From Lacinutrix sp. WUR7 (lineage in GTDB: Bacteria > Bacteroidota > Bacteroidia > Flavobacteriales > Flavobacteriaceae), in contig NZ_CP045067.1 in assembly GCF_016864015.1 (NCBI RefSeq), positions 3,606,001 to 3,670,000 of the forward strand: a stretch of DNA of 64,000 nt. Direction: 5' to 3'. Shown piece by piece: positions 33,861 to 43,295 of this stretch (positions are counted from its first letter, which is position 1; every line of letters begins with the position of its first letter). The notes beneath the pieces are model-generated. The model searched no databases, had not been told where the DNA came from, and was given only the letters and a program-made list of their open reading frames with translations. The position numbers and the translations under genes are program-made.

Positions 33861-34589
33861 TCATCCACGTGCTAGTTTTAAAAACACATCATTCATATTA
33901 TCTACTTGAAACTGCTCTTTTAATTTTTTTGGTGTATCTAAAGCTTCTATTTTCCCATTAACCATAATAGAAACTCGATCGCAATATTCGGCTTCATCCA
34001 TATAATGTGTGGTTACAAAAACGGTTGTTCCTTGGTTGGCTGCTTTATAAATCATTTCCCAAAACTGTCGCCTAGTAATAGGATCTACTCCTCCAGTTGG
34101 TTCATCTAAAAACACAATTTTCGGATCATGAATTAAAGACACAGAAAAAGATAGTTTTTGTTTCCATCCTAAAGGTAAAGCACCAACTAATTGGTTTGCG
34201 ACTTCTTCCAATCCTAATTCTTCAATCAAGATTGCTGTTTTTTCCTTTATTCGTTTTCTAGATACGCCATAAATTCCGCCAAAAAACATAATATTTTCTT
34301 TCACCGTTAAATCGTCATACAAAGCAAATTTCTGACTCATATAGCCAATATTTTTCTTGATGTCTTCGGCTTGTTTATAAACATCAAACCCTGCAACACT
34401 AGCTTTTCCTGCTGTAGGTTTAGAAATACCAATCAACATTTTCATCGCTGTTGTTTTTCCTGCTCCATTAGCTCCTAGAAAACCAAATATTTCTCCTTTT
34501 TTAACTTCAAAAGAAATAGCGTTTACTGCTGTAAAATCACCAAACATTTTGGTTAGATTTTGAGCTTCTATGACGTTGTTATTGTTCAT
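33861..34589 (-). CDS. ABC transporter ATP-binding protein (second half of a YbhF-like pair)
   Basis: 242 residues. Walker A GANGAGKTT, Walker B IVFLDEPTGG, and switch histidine FVTTHYMDEAEYC are seen. The signature position reads LPLGWKQKLSF, a weak LSGG-like motif. This matches the C-terminal ATPase of YbhF-type double ATPases, here a separate gene. Confidence 0.93.
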   Translation of the reverse strand: MNNNNVIEAQNLTKMFGDFTAVNAISFEVKKGEIFGFLGANGAGKTTAMKMLIGISKPTAGKASVAGFDVYKQAEDIKKNIGYMSQKFALYDDLTVKENIMFFGGIYGVSRKRIKEKTAILIEELGLEEVANQLVGALPLGWKQKLSFSVSLIHDPKIVFLDEPTGGVDPITRRQFWEMIYKAANQGTTVFVTTHYMDEAEYCDRVSIMVNGKIEALDTPKKLKEQFQVDNMNDVFLKLARG

Positions 34590-34630
34590 TTTTTTTATTT
34601 AAACCTAAAAGGTTTTCAAAACCTCGCAGG

Positions 34631-35533
34631 TTAATTTGCTAGTTCCATGAAGGTATCTTCAATAGTTGCTTCTGTTTTTTTTATTTCCACATTAGAAAGA
34701 TTCTTAGATTCTAAAAACAGCATTAAATCTTTAGGATTAAAATCTGCTCTACGATCTGTATAGTGTACAAACTCACCAAAAGGATAGACGCTATGGTTGT
34801 ATTCATAGGCCTTTAAACTATTAATAAGTTGATAGGTATTGTTTGCCCTAACGTTGTAAATCTGTTTTGGATAATGCTTCACAATAGCTTGAGGAGTGTC
34901 CATCTGCAAAATTTTCCCATCTTGAATTAAAGCTATTCTGTCACACAAAGCCGCTTCATCCATATACGGCGTAGAAACTAAAATGGTAATTCCTTTTTGC
35001 TGTAAACGTTTCAACATTTCCCAAAACTCTTTCCTAGAAACGGGATCCACTCCTGTAGTAGGCTCATCTAAAAACAACACTTTCGGTTTGTGAATTAGTG
35101 CACAACACAAAGCGAGTTTTTGTTTCATACCTCCAGATAACTTTCCTGCTCTACGCGTTTTAAAGGGTTCTATCTGAACGTAAATTTCTTTTATTAAATC
35201 GTAATTTTGTTCTATGGTAGTTCCGAAGATAGTTGCAAAAAAGTTCAAGTTTTCTTCCACTGTTAAATCTTGATAGAGTGAAAATTTTCCTGGCATATAG
35301 CCAACACTATTTCGAATCTTTTTATAATCTGCGACCACATCAAAACCAGCAACTGTTGCTGTACCTTCATTCGCAATTAAAAGCGTGGTTAGAATTCTAA
35401 ACAGCGTTGTTTTTCCTGCTCCATCAGGTCCAATGAGTCCAAAAAGCTCCCCTTCTTTCACTTCAAAAGAGATGTCTTCTAAGGCTTTTACGTTTTTATA
35501 CGATTTGCTAATATGACGGACAGATATACTCAC
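34631..35533 (-). CDS. ABC transporter ATP-binding protein (first half of a YbhF-like pair)
   Basis: 300 residues. Walker A GPDGAGKTT, canonical signature LSGGMKQKLALCCAL, Walker B VLFLDEPTTGVDP, and STPYMDEAALCD are seen, followed by an 80-residue C-terminal extension. Together with the second ATPase, two permeases, HlyD and TolC genes it makes a complete drug or small-molecule exporter. An AACCT palindrome of the dispersed type lies in the 41-bp gap to the second ATPase gene. Confidence 0.93.
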   Translation of the reverse strand: MSISVRHISKSYKNVKALEDISFEVKEGELFGLIGPDGAGKTTLFRILTTLLIANEGTATVAGFDVVADYKKIRNSVGYMPGKFSLYQDLTVEENLNFFATIFGTTIEQNYDLIKEIYVQIEPFKTRRAGKLSGGMKQKLALCCALIHKPKVLFLDEPTTGVDPVSRKEFWEMLKRLQQKGITILVSTPYMDEAALCDRIALIQDGKILQMDTPQAIVKHYPKQIYNVRANNTYQLINSLKAYEYNHSVYPFGEFVHYTDRRADFNPKDLMLFLESKNLSNVEIKKTEATIEDTFMELAN

Positions 35534-35539
35534 TAGGTT

Positions 35540-35998
35540 TTAATTTTGAATACTAATTTTAGCTTCCATTGTTATTTTTGAAGTCACAGAGTTTGAAATT
35601 AAACAAGCTTTTTCTGATTTTTCTAAAATACGTTCTGTGCGTTCTCTTTTAGACGCATCGGTAATCACAACCTCTGGAAATAATAATACTTCGCTAATTA
35701 CAAACTTGCCATCTACTTTTTCGAGTATTCCTTTCGATTCACATGTAAAACTGATATACTCTAGTTTAGAATATTCAGCAATTGCTAAAAAAGTAGTCAT
35801 TAAGCAACTACTTATTGCTGCTGTAAATAAATGTTCTGGAGTCCAAATATTAGGCATTCCACCGGGGAATTCTGGAGGTGTTGCAACTTCGATACAATTC
35901 GTTTCGTTGGTTGTATTATTTTTTAATTCTGGTGAACATAAAGTTCCTTTTCGGTCTTGCGTCCAATTTACATTGACGTTATAAATATGTTTTTCCAT
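35540..35998 (-). CDS. OsmC/Ohr-family thiol peroxidase-like protein
   Basis: 152 residues. Two cysteines in the family positions are in AAISSCLMTTFLAIAE and SEKACLISNSV. They should reduce organic peroxides or act on acyl-thiols. It lies 6 nt from the ATPase gene and 37 bp after the adaptor gene, inside the export operon. Confidence 0.88.
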   Translation of the reverse strand: MEKHIYNVNVNWTQDRKGTLCSPELKNNTTNETNCIEVATPPEFPGGMPNIWTPEHLFTAAISSCLMTTFLAIAEYSKLEYISFTCESKGILEKVDGKFVISEVLLFPEVVITDASKRERTERILEKSEKACLISNSVTSKITMEAKISIQN

Positions 35999-36035
35999 GA
36001 GAATCTATTTTAATTATTTTACTGATTTTTTATTG

Positions 36036-36938
36036 TTAATTTTCTTCAGAATCATGTATCCATAACTCTGCAGGCATTCCAATTTTTAGGCTGCCATCAT
36101 TTTTCACATCCACTTTTACGGCATAAACTAAAGCTACGCGCTCTTCTTTAGTTTGAATAATTTTTGGTGTAAATTCTGCTTCGGAAGCAATCCAACTAAT
36201 TGTACCTTTATACGATTTCATAGCGTCTACATCATCGATTTTCACCGTAACTTCTTGTCCGATTATAATATTCGCCAATTGTGTTTCGCTAATGTAAACA
36301 CGTAATTGCATGGTATTTAAATCGGCAATTTTATACAATGGTTTTCCAAAAGCTGTAATTTCATTAGGCTCTGCATATTTGGTTAAAACTGTTCCATTTA
36401 CAGGATTTACGATTTTACTTTTTCCAATTTGATCTTCAATTTGTTTTACCTGAACATCGATAGCTTTCAATTCATTAACCACAGGTGCATTTTGAATTTC
36501 TACGCTTCTAATTTGATTTTTAATCACATCTATTTCTCCAGCAACATCATCCAATTGTTTTTGTGTTCCTGCATTATCTTTTATTAAATTTTCTGCTCGC
36601 ACTTTATTGGTGTTTGCTGTTTTCAATTTTGCATTTAGCACATTAATTTGTGATAATACACCTTTTGATTTGGAACCAATTACTGTTTTAGACACTTTTA
36701 ATTGTTCCCGTTTTAATGTTAATGGAATGGTATCGATATAACCTATAAATTGTTCTTTTAAAAGCACATCACCTTCATTCACGTCAAATTGCATTAGTTT
36801 TCCGTTATTCTCTGCAGAAATAGTAATTTCTGTTGCTTCAAAATTGCCATAGCCATCTGCTTTTTTGGTATCGTTTCCGCAGGAAAATAAGCTTATTGCT
36901 ATAAAACTTAATCCGAATATATATGTGTTCTTTCTCAT
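36036..36938 (-). CDS. HlyD/YbhG-like membrane fusion lipoprotein
   Basis: 300 residues from ATG 36938 (the start at 36968 lies in the TolC gene and adds ten residues before a clean lipoprotein signal; lipobox LFSC). Lipoyl half KLMQFDVNEGDVLLKEQFIGYID, a helical hairpin to about 180, then NPVNGTVLTKYAEPNEITAFGKPLYKI. It links the ABC permeases to the TolC protein. Confidence 0.9.
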   Translation of the reverse strand: MRKNTYIFGLSFIAISLFSCGNDTKKADGYGNFEATEITISAENNGKLMQFDVNEGDVLLKEQFIGYIDTIPLTLKREQLKVSKTVIGSKSKGVLSQINVLNAKLKTANTNKVRAENLIKDNAGTQKQLDDVAGEIDVIKNQIRSVEIQNAPVVNELKAIDVQVKQIEDQIGKSKIVNPVNGTVLTKYAEPNEITAFGKPLYKIADLNTMQLRVYISETQLANIIIGQEVTVKIDDVDAMKSYKGTISWIASEAEFTPKIIQTKEERVALVYAVKVDVKNDGSLKIGMPAELWIHDSEEN

Positions 36939-36948
36939 ATTACTATTT

Positions 36949-38199
36949 TTATTGACCTTTAATGACATTGTAATTTGCTTTCGCTAGTTGTAGCTGAATT
37001 TCATGTTTTACTAACGTATTCTCATCTTCGTATAAATTGGTGAGTTCTGTAATGTAAGCTGAAGACGTAATCACTCCATTTCTAAGTTGTGCATCTGCCG
37101 ATTGAAGTACCTCTTTTCTGAGGTTTATAATTTCTTGATCGGAAGAAATAAAAGTTTCCATTTTATGGATTTCTTTTTGTTGTTGATGTAACTCGATGTT
37201 GGTATTCAGTTTAAAAACTTCGGTTTCATTATCCACAATATCCTTATTAATGAGTAAGGATTCCCGTTGTTTTTTATTGGCATTCCAATCGAAAACATTC
37301 CAATTTAATTTCACACCAACCGTATAAAATGTTTGAAAGGAATTATCTAGCATATTCAACCCTGGATTACCATAACCACCAGTTGCAAACCCAAGTAATT
37401 TAGGTGCGTTTTGCTTCGACAACAAACTTTCCGAATTTTGGATTTCTTCTTTTTTAAGTTGAAATAATTCCAATTCGGGTCTGTTTAAGTCCGCTTGTAA
37501 TTCTGTCTCTAAAAGTGGACTTTGAAATAATGTTTCAGTAGTTAAAGGCTTACTTATGACGCTAGAAAGTGTTTCCAACAGGGACATTTTATTGCTTTCC
37601 AATTCTTGAAACTGTTGTCCTATTTTCAATAATTCGGCCTCCAAAATCCTATCGGAAGTTGGTAGCATCACACCATACTTTATTCCGGACTGTACTTCTT
37701 TAAGTTTGGCTTCTACTTGCGTTTGTTTCGCCTTTAGTAATAACTGAGATTCTTGTGCTAATAAAATAGAAAAATAGAGTTGATTGATTTGTTGTTTTAA
37801 TTGGTACAAACTGACTTCCACCTGTTTTTGCTTCGTATGGAGTTGCGCAGATTTTAAATCTAAAGAAGCATCTGTTGCACCTCCGTTATAAATTAGTTGA
37901 TTTACAGAAACCGTTGCACGGTATTGATCTTTATTTAATGGTTCTATACCAGACATTGCAAGAGGAAATTGTAGGACATCTGATTGATATGTTGCTTGTG
38001 CATCTAAATAAATTTGCGGTAATTTTGATGTAGAAATAACTTCTACATCTAATTTGTTTTGTGCATCTAGTAATTGTGATTGCTTAGCCAATGGGTAATT
38101 TGCGGTTACTAAATGGTAACATTCCTCTAAAGTGATACTTTCTTGCGCAACACTTGACCACCCAAAGGAGAGTAATAGAATGATTAATAACTGTTTCAT
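36949..38199 (-). CDS. TolC-family outer-membrane channel of the ABC exporter
   Basis: 416 residues; signal peptide ends SVAQ. Two helical repeats are seen (LAKQSQLLDAQNKLDVEVIS, GVMLPTSDRILEAELLKIGQQF, GVITSSAYITELTNLYEDEN). It gives the exit channel for the YbhGFSR-like pump. It follows the TetR gene after 89 bp. Confidence 0.9.
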   Translation of the reverse strand: MKQLLIILLLSFGWSSVAQESITLEECYHLVTANYPLAKQSQLLDAQNKLDVEVISTSKLPQIYLDAQATYQSDVLQFPLAMSGIEPLNKDQYRATVSVNQLIYNGGATDASLDLKSAQLHTKQKQVEVSLYQLKQQINQLYFSILLAQESQLLLKAKQTQVEAKLKEVQSGIKYGVMLPTSDRILEAELLKIGQQFQELESNKMSLLETLSSVISKPLTTETLFQSPLLETELQADLNRPELELFQLKKEEIQNSESLLSKQNAPKLLGFATGGYGNPGLNMLDNSFQTFYTVGVKLNWNVFDWNANKKQRESLLINKDIVDNETEVFKLNTNIELHQQQKEIHKMETFISSDQEIINLRKEVLQSADAQLRNGVITSSAYITELTNLYEDENTLVKHEIQLQLAKANYNVIKGQ

Positions 38200-38288
38200 G
38201 TTTTATATTTATTGTTTTTTATAGGAATTTGTTGTTCGCTGATTAATCATTCCCTTTCGGGGTAATCTTTTAACACGCTCCTTTCATT

Positions 38289-38903
38289 TTATGTATTCTT
38301 TATTGCATTAATAATAAAGTCGGCAACTTCTGTTTTACGCGCTTCCATTAATTGATTGTAGGCTTCATCATCTGCATTTATAAATGCCAGGATTAAAGGT
38401 TTAGCTACAAAAGGAAAAATGTTTAGCGCCATAATATTCAGGAATAGTTGTTCTGCAGAAATGGGTTTAATAATGCCTTGTTCCACTTCACTATCTACTT
38501 GCTTCTTGAATTTTTCAATATTTGGAAAACCATTGGTATCTTTCATTTTTAGAAGAAACTCTGGGTTTCTATTGAGTTCTTGAATAATAAAATTTGGTAA
38601 ATACGGATGTTTCACAATAAATGTTATGTAATCTGATGTAAAGTTTTTCACCTTCTCTTCAATAGAAGAATCATCATTTAAAATAGCATTTAATTGTGGT
38701 GCTAATAAGCTAAATGCATTTTTAAAAACCGCTTCAAACAACAACTGCTTACTTCTGTAATAATAATGAAGCATTGCTTTGTTAATTCCTGCTTTATCGG
38801 CAATTTCTTGCATACGAGCCCCATCCATTCCTTTAGATTGAAAGATATGTTTTGCTGCATCTAAAATCTGCTCTTCTGTATTTTCGTCTTTTAATTTTTT
38901 CAT
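38289..38903 (-). CDS. TetR/AcrR-family repressor of the export operon
   Basis: 204 residues from ATG 38903. Starts at 38960 would lie in the promoter, since the -7 box is at 38934-38941. The HTH is in AKHIFQSKGMDGARMQEIADKAGINKAMLHYYYRSKQLLFEAVF. The C-terminal part is ligand binding. First gene of the operon; it likely represses itself through a palindrome just upstream. Confidence 0.9.
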   Translation of the reverse strand: MKKLKDENTEEQILDAAKHIFQSKGMDGARMQEIADKAGINKAMLHYYYRSKQLLFEAVFKNAFSLLAPQLNAILNDDSSIEEKVKNFTSDYITFIVKHPYLPNFIIQELNRNPEFLLKMKDTNGFPNIEKFKKQVDSEVEQGIIKPISAEQLFLNIMALNIFPFVAKPLILAFINADDEAYNQLMEARKTEVADFIINAIKNT

Positions 38904-38917
38904 CACAACTACATGGT

Positions 38918-38976
38918 TTAACCAAGTGGTTAACAAATGTATAATGAATTCTAATGGCATAAAATGATTTATATCA
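38918..38976 (-). promoter_or_regulatory. Composite promoter: TGAT-N4-ATCA site, -7 box and TetR operator
   Basis: TGAT-TTAT-ATCA at 38965-38976, -7 box TACATTTG (minus strand, 38934-38941) with centres 33.0 bp apart, and a palindrome TTAACC-AAGT-GGTTAA at 38918-38933 covering the transcription start. The last is the best candidate for TetR binding; the first for an FNR-like activator. Confidence 0.65.
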
Positions 38977-38994
38977 TATACCTTTAGTAAATAG

Positions 38995-39291
38995 TTATTT
39001 ATTCAACTTATTATAAATTAACTTCATGGCTATTACTCCTAAAACGCCTCCTGAAATGGAAACCAGACAATTAACAAGGAATAAGCCAATATGAAACATA
39101 CCGTTATCCATTATTGATAAGGGATCAAAACCTAGTCTTCCGAAGGATTTAATAAGGAATATGCTTCCAAAAACACCTGCAATGGTATTTCCTATCACAC
39201 CAAAGGAGTACTTTTTATACCTAGCTCCAGTTACATTAGCTGCAATGATTCCTATTAGAATACTTAATAAAGAAATTAATGTTTCTGTCAT
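38995..39291 (-). CDS. Small membrane protein, function unknown
   Basis: 98 residues with three spans (LISLLSILIGIIAANVTG, FGVIGNTIAGVFGSIFLI, VNCLVSISGGVLGVIAMKLI) rich in glycine. No family recognised. It lies 15 nt after cydB and probably belongs to that transcript. Confidence 0.65.
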   Translation of the reverse strand: MTETLISLLSILIGIIAANVTGARYKKYSFGVIGNTIAGVFGSIFLIKSFGRLGFDPLSIMDNGMFHIGLFLVNCLVSISGGVLGVIAMKLIYNKLNK

Positions 39292-39306
39292 AATAGTATT
39301 TTTATA

Positions 39307-40380
39307 CTAATGGCCATAATCCATTTTATCTACTTTTCCTCCCATTAATCTTTTTTGAACAATGAAGTAAACAATAAGAAGAATAAAACCAATAATTGCC
39401 CAATTTAAAGCAACAGACAATCCATAATTTTCTGCAGCAGTATTGTAAATAGTTAAGTGGGGATTAACGCTATTTATGGATGGCAATATTACTGGAAATA
39501 AAGATGCTAAAGAAGATGTGATTCCGCCTAAAATTAGTAAGGTTGAAAACACAAACCCTTGACTTTCTTTTTTGAATTTTTTAATAAAAAACAACCCAAT
39601 TAATCCTGTAAAATAAATAAGAGGAAAAACAATTAAATACGGCTTCCTCATAAAATTATCTAACGAATTAGGATTTACTATTTGCCATACAAATAAGGAA
39701 AAAACAGTAAGTACTGCTAGTGCTATATTCAACTTAAAAATAACGCCTTTAAGTTTCTTATTAATGGATGCATTGGTTTTTAAAATCACCCAATTGGCAC
39801 CATGAATAGCTAAGGTTACCACAGAAATTAAACCTATAATTAGTGTAAACCAATCGATTATTCCAGGGGTATCACTTAATGGACTAAAACTACTATCCCA
39901 TAAAGGAAGGAAAAAATAATGCCCTTCATAAACGGAGACTCCGTTTTTCACGCCTCCTAAATTTACACCTCTTACAATATTACCCAAAGCAATACCAAAG
40001 AATAATGCCAATAACAAACTAGAAACGCCAAACGATTTATCCCAAATATCTTTCCACATTTGATACTTAAATTGTCCTCTAAATTCCAACCCAATGGCTC
40101 TAAAAATAATTAACCAAAGAACAATTATTAACGGTAAATAAAATCCACTAAAAACGGATGCGTAAAACGTTGGAAAAGCCATAAAAAGCATACCTCCTGC
40201 TGCTACTAACCAAACCTCATTAGAATCCCAAAATAAACCTGCAGATTTTGCGATTACTTCTTTATCTTTTTCTTTTTTAGCGAAGAATAAATGAATGATT
40301 CCGGTTCCAAAATCATAACCATCTAAAATAAAAAATACTGCTAAAACAATAGCGATTGCTATATACCAAAATACTTCCAT
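39307..40380 (-). CDS. cydB: Cytochrome bd ubiquinol oxidase subunit II
   Basis: 357 residues with eight or nine spans. VFFILDGYDFGTGIIHLF and DSNEVWLVAAGGMLFMAFPTFYASVFSGFYLPLIIVLWLIIFRAIGLEFRGQ are conserved in CydB. With CydA it reduces oxygen to water at low oxygen and is resistant to sulfide. It starts 2 nt after cydA ends. Confidence 0.96.
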   Translation of the reverse strand: MEVFWYIAIAIVLAVFFILDGYDFGTGIIHLFFAKKEKDKEVIAKSAGLFWDSNEVWLVAAGGMLFMAFPTFYASVFSGFYLPLIIVLWLIIFRAIGLEFRGQFKYQMWKDIWDKSFGVSSLLLALFFGIALGNIVRGVNLGGVKNGVSVYEGHYFFLPLWDSSFSPLSDTPGIIDWFTLIIGLISVVTLAIHGANWVILKTNASINKKLKGVIFKLNIALAVLTVFSLFVWQIVNPNSLDNFMRKPYLIVFPLIYFTGLIGLFFIKKFKKESQGFVFSTLLILGGITSSLASLFPVILPSINSVNPHLTIYNTAAENYGLSVALNWAIIGFILLIVYFIVQKRLMGGKVDKMDYGH

Positions 40381-40382
40381 AA

Positions 40383-41714
40383 TTAATGTGTTTGCGGTTT
40401 AGGACCTTGATTAATCGTTTTTCCAACTAGGACTAAAAATAATAAACCTAGCAGCATATATAAAGCAACAAAACCAAGTAAGGTAAATAATGTGTTACCT
40501 GAAGATACTGTAGGCGAAATACCATCGCTCGTTTTTAATAAACCGTAAACTAGGTAAGGTTGTCTTCCTAATTCTGCCGTATACCAACCTGTAAGGTTTG
40601 CGATGTAAGGAAATGGAACTAAAAACATGATGGTCCAAAGTAATGGTTTTAATGTATATAATTTTTTTCGCCATAAAAAGAAAAGCGCAAGTGCCATTAC
40701 ACCAATAAAAATAGTACCTAAACCAACCATTATATGATACGAATAATATAACGCTGGAATATTACTTGGCAACTCTTCTTCTTTAAACTGATCCATTCCA
40801 GCGATTTGTTTATCCCATTCTTGGTAGGTTAAAAAGCTTAATATATTTGGTACAGCAATTTTATTATCTAATTTTTTCTCCACCATATTAGGTTGACCTA
40901 CTAATACAATTTCGGCTCCTGCTTCTTCGGTTTCAAAAATCCCTTCCATAGCAGCAAAAGATGCTGGTTGGTATTTTGCAACATTTTTAGCATTCCAATC
41001 TCCTGTTGGAAAAGCAACTAATACACTAGATATTAATCCGAAAATCACTCCTGTTTTTAAGAACAGCTTTCCGTATTCTGTTTGTTTATTTCTTAACACA
41101 TAAAAAGCACCTATACTTGCTACAACAAAAGAAGACGTTACCACAGAAGCTAATTGATTATGTAAAAAGGCCGGTAGCAACCAAGGATTACTAAACAGGG
41201 CGGAAAAATTTTGTAGTACATATTTACCATTATCTAAAATTTCATAACCTACAGGATGTTGCATCCAAGCATTGGTAGCCAGAATAAACCATCCACTTGC
41301 CCAAGACCCTAAAAAGACGAGAAAACCTGTTAAGAAGTGAAGTTTTTGCCCCATTAGTTTTTCACCAAAAATAAAGAGTGCTAAAAAGGAAGATTCTAAA
41401 AAGAAAGAAAACATGCCTTCCATTGCCAAGGTTTGACCTATAATACCACCTGTAAGTTCTGAAAATTTTGCCCAATTGGTACCAAATTGAAATTCCATAG
41501 GAATACCTGTTACCACTCCCATTGTGAAATTAATAGCAAATATCTTCATTAAGAATTTTGCAGCATTATTATATTTTTCAATATTATTTCTTAGATATTT
41601 CCATTTCAAAAAGACTATCAATAATGATAGTCCCATAGTTAATTGCGGAAATATATAATGAAAAGTGATAGTAAATGCAAACTGCAATCTATCGTAAAAG
41701 AGCATGTCTTCCAT
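40383..41714 (-). CDS. cydA: Cytochrome bd ubiquinol oxidase subunit I
   Basis: 443 residues. RLQFAFTITFHYIFPQLTMGLS carries the heme ligand His (residue 19), and MEFQFGTNWAKFS and GRQPYLVYGLLKTSDGISP are seen. The Q-loop is short. It carries hemes b558, b595 and d in the inner membrane. Its promoter has a Crp/Fnr-type site. Confidence 0.96.
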   Translation of the reverse strand: MEDMLFYDRLQFAFTITFHYIFPQLTMGLSLLIVFLKWKYLRNNIEKYNNAAKFLMKIFAINFTMGVVTGIPMEFQFGTNWAKFSELTGGIIGQTLAMEGMFSFFLESSFLALFIFGEKLMGQKLHFLTGFLVFLGSWASGWFILATNAWMQHPVGYEILDNGKYVLQNFSALFSNPWLLPAFLHNQLASVVTSSFVVASIGAFYVLRNKQTEYGKLFLKTGVIFGLISSVLVAFPTGDWNAKNVAKYQPASFAAMEGIFETEEAGAEIVLVGQPNMVEKKLDNKIAVPNILSFLTYQEWDKQIAGMDQFKEEELPSNIPALYYSYHIMVGLGTIFIGVMALALFFLWRKKLYTLKPLLWTIMFLVPFPYIANLTGWYTAELGRQPYLVYGLLKTSDGISPTVSSGNTLFTLLGFVALYMLLGLLFLVLVGKTINQGPKPQTH

Positions 41715-41732
41715 ATCCTGATTTTTAGATTG

Positions 41733-41776
41733 TAAAAATACGACACATACCTTTAATCCTGTGTAACTTTTATCAC
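41733..41776 (-). promoter_or_regulatory. Crp/Fnr-type promoter of cydAB
   Basis: GTAAC-TTTT-ATCAC (41763-41776, two changes in one half) and -7 box TATTTTTA (minus strand, 41733-41740); centres 33.0 bp apart. Confidence 0.6.
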
Positions 41777-41777
41777 A

Positions 41778-41803
41778 AAAAGCCTCTAAAAAGAGGCTTT
41801 TTC
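41778..41803. terminator. Rho-independent terminator downstream of the MBL-rhodanese gene
   Basis: Stem AAAAAGCCTCT / AGAGGCTTTTT with a 4-nt loop. On the minus strand it ends transcription coming from 41949 before the cydAB promoter. Confidence 0.85.
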
Positions 41804-41818
41804 AAATTATTAATTTAA

Positions 41819-41887
41819 TTAATTACTTTTAAGAATAATATCTACTATTACCTCTTTATCCAATTTCTTCATACAGAAAAACCAATA
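41819..41887 (-). pseudogene. 3' remnant of a second peroxiredoxin gene
   Basis: The minus strand reads WFFCMKKLDKEVIVDIILKSN and a stop, which matches the C-terminus of the intact peroxiredoxin at 43474-44202 (WFFCTKKLDKDVLLDAILKK). No start or catalytic region remains. The copy lies on the far side of the MBL-rhodanese gene. Confidence 0.8.
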
Positions 41888-41948
41888 GATATATTCGAAA
41901 TAAAACTGTTTTTAAAACCATCCAAATATTTCATTTATAGGTTTATAC

Positions 41949-43295
41949 TTACTCATTAAACGATTTAACTGCGTCGCTTAGGTCATATACTGCAATAGTA
42001 TCTATTAAATTTGAAATAATACTGCTACCTGCAGCACTTCTATATCCACCAGCGCAATGCACTACAATAGGTTTATCTGTAGGTATTTCATTTTTAGAAG
42101 CTCTTAACTGATTTAAAGGAATAGAAATAGCATTTTTAAAAATCTTACCTTCCCCTACTTCGCTAGTATTTCGGATATCAATAATAGTATATTGATTTGG
42201 ATGTTTTTTAAAATCTTCTATATCGAATAATTTGGATGTTTCAAATTTATTAGCTCCTAGAGTTATAACGGATTGGATTTGTTTTTCGTAACCAATTTTA
42301 GCTATACGACTAAGAACTCTTTCTCGATCATCAATTGAGTTAATTACTAAATGAAATGCTTCCTTAGGCTCGACTATAGAACCCAACCAGGTTTCCAACT
42401 TATCCTCTTCGGTTTCTCCAATAATATTAATACTTCCTTTAAGATGATTGTTTTTAAAACGAGACGCACTTCTTACATCAATAATTAAACTGTCGTCATA
42501 CTTAAAATCTGTTATTCCAAATGAGAAAAGTACACCGCAAAATGTAGTTTCAAAATCATCTGCACCTTCTTTATTTATAGCAACGTTAAATCCGAAATAA
42601 GAAGGAATAAAAGGTTGATCTTTTAAAATGTGATTTTTAAATTGATCTACTGTTAAATCTTTAAAAGCCCAATTTTCATTACGTTCTCTTCCTAAGGTAC
42701 TAGAAGGATCTGCACTCATGTTTTTACCACATAAAGAGCCCGCTCCATGTGCAGGATATACTATTGTGGCATCTGTTAAGTGATTAAATTTATCCTTAAT
42801 TGTGTAGTACATGCTTTGTGCTAACTCTTCTCTTTTCGCTTTCATATTACCCGCTTTTTCTCTTAAATCAGGTCTTCCAACATCTCCAATAAATAAGGTA
42901 TCTCCAGAGAACATCACATGATTATTTTCTGAATCGGTAGCAATAATGGTAATGCTATCTGGTGAATGTCCTGGAGAGTTAATTGCAGAACAAGCAACAT
43001 CTCCAATTGTAACCGTATCACCATCATCAAATGCTTGGTGGGCATACGTAGCGCCAACCAATTTACTCACATAAATTTTTGCATCCGTTTCTTTATGTAT
43101 TTGCAAATGACTACTCACAAAATCTGCATGTGGATGTGTTTCAAAAATAGCTATTATTTTTGCATCGTGTTTTTCTGCTAATTCGTAATAAGGTTTTGGA
43201 TCTCTTGAAGGATCTATAATAGCCATTTCATTATTACTTATTATAGCATAAGAATAATGTGCCAATGGTTTGTCTTCAAACTGTATTACATTCAT
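41949..43295 (-). CDS. Persulfide-dioxygenase-like MBL hydrolase fused to two rhodanese domains
   Basis: 448 residues. Residues 1-240 are an ETHE1/CstB-type metallo-beta-lactamase domain: ETHPHADFVSSH (metal ligands), FSGDTLFIGDVGRPDL, and YPAHGAGSLCGKNMS. A degenerate rhodanese domain without cysteine follows (about 260-345), then an active one with VHCAGGYRS. It would oxidise glutathione or CoA persulfide and move sulfane sulfur. It is 57-way similar in design to the protein at 50522-51937 and is probably its paralog. Confidence 0.92.
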   Translation of the reverse strand: MNVIQFEDKPLAHYSYAIISNNEMAIIDPSRDPKPYYELAEKHDAKIIAIFETHPHADFVSSHLQIHKETDAKIYVSKLVGATYAHQAFDDGDTVTIGDVACSAINSPGHSPDSITIIATDSENNHVMFSGDTLFIGDVGRPDLREKAGNMKAKREELAQSMYYTIKDKFNHLTDATIVYPAHGAGSLCGKNMSADPSSTLGRERNENWAFKDLTVDQFKNHILKDQPFIPSYFGFNVAINKEGADDFETTFCGVLFSFGITDFKYDDSLIIDVRSASRFKNNHLKGSINIIGETEEDKLETWLGSIVEPKEAFHLVINSIDDRERVLSRIAKIGYEKQIQSVITLGANKFETSKLFDIEDFKKHPNQYTIIDIRNTSEVGEGKIFKNAISIPLNQLRASKNEIPTDKPIVVHCAGGYRSAAGSSIISNLIDTIAVYDLSDAVKSFNE

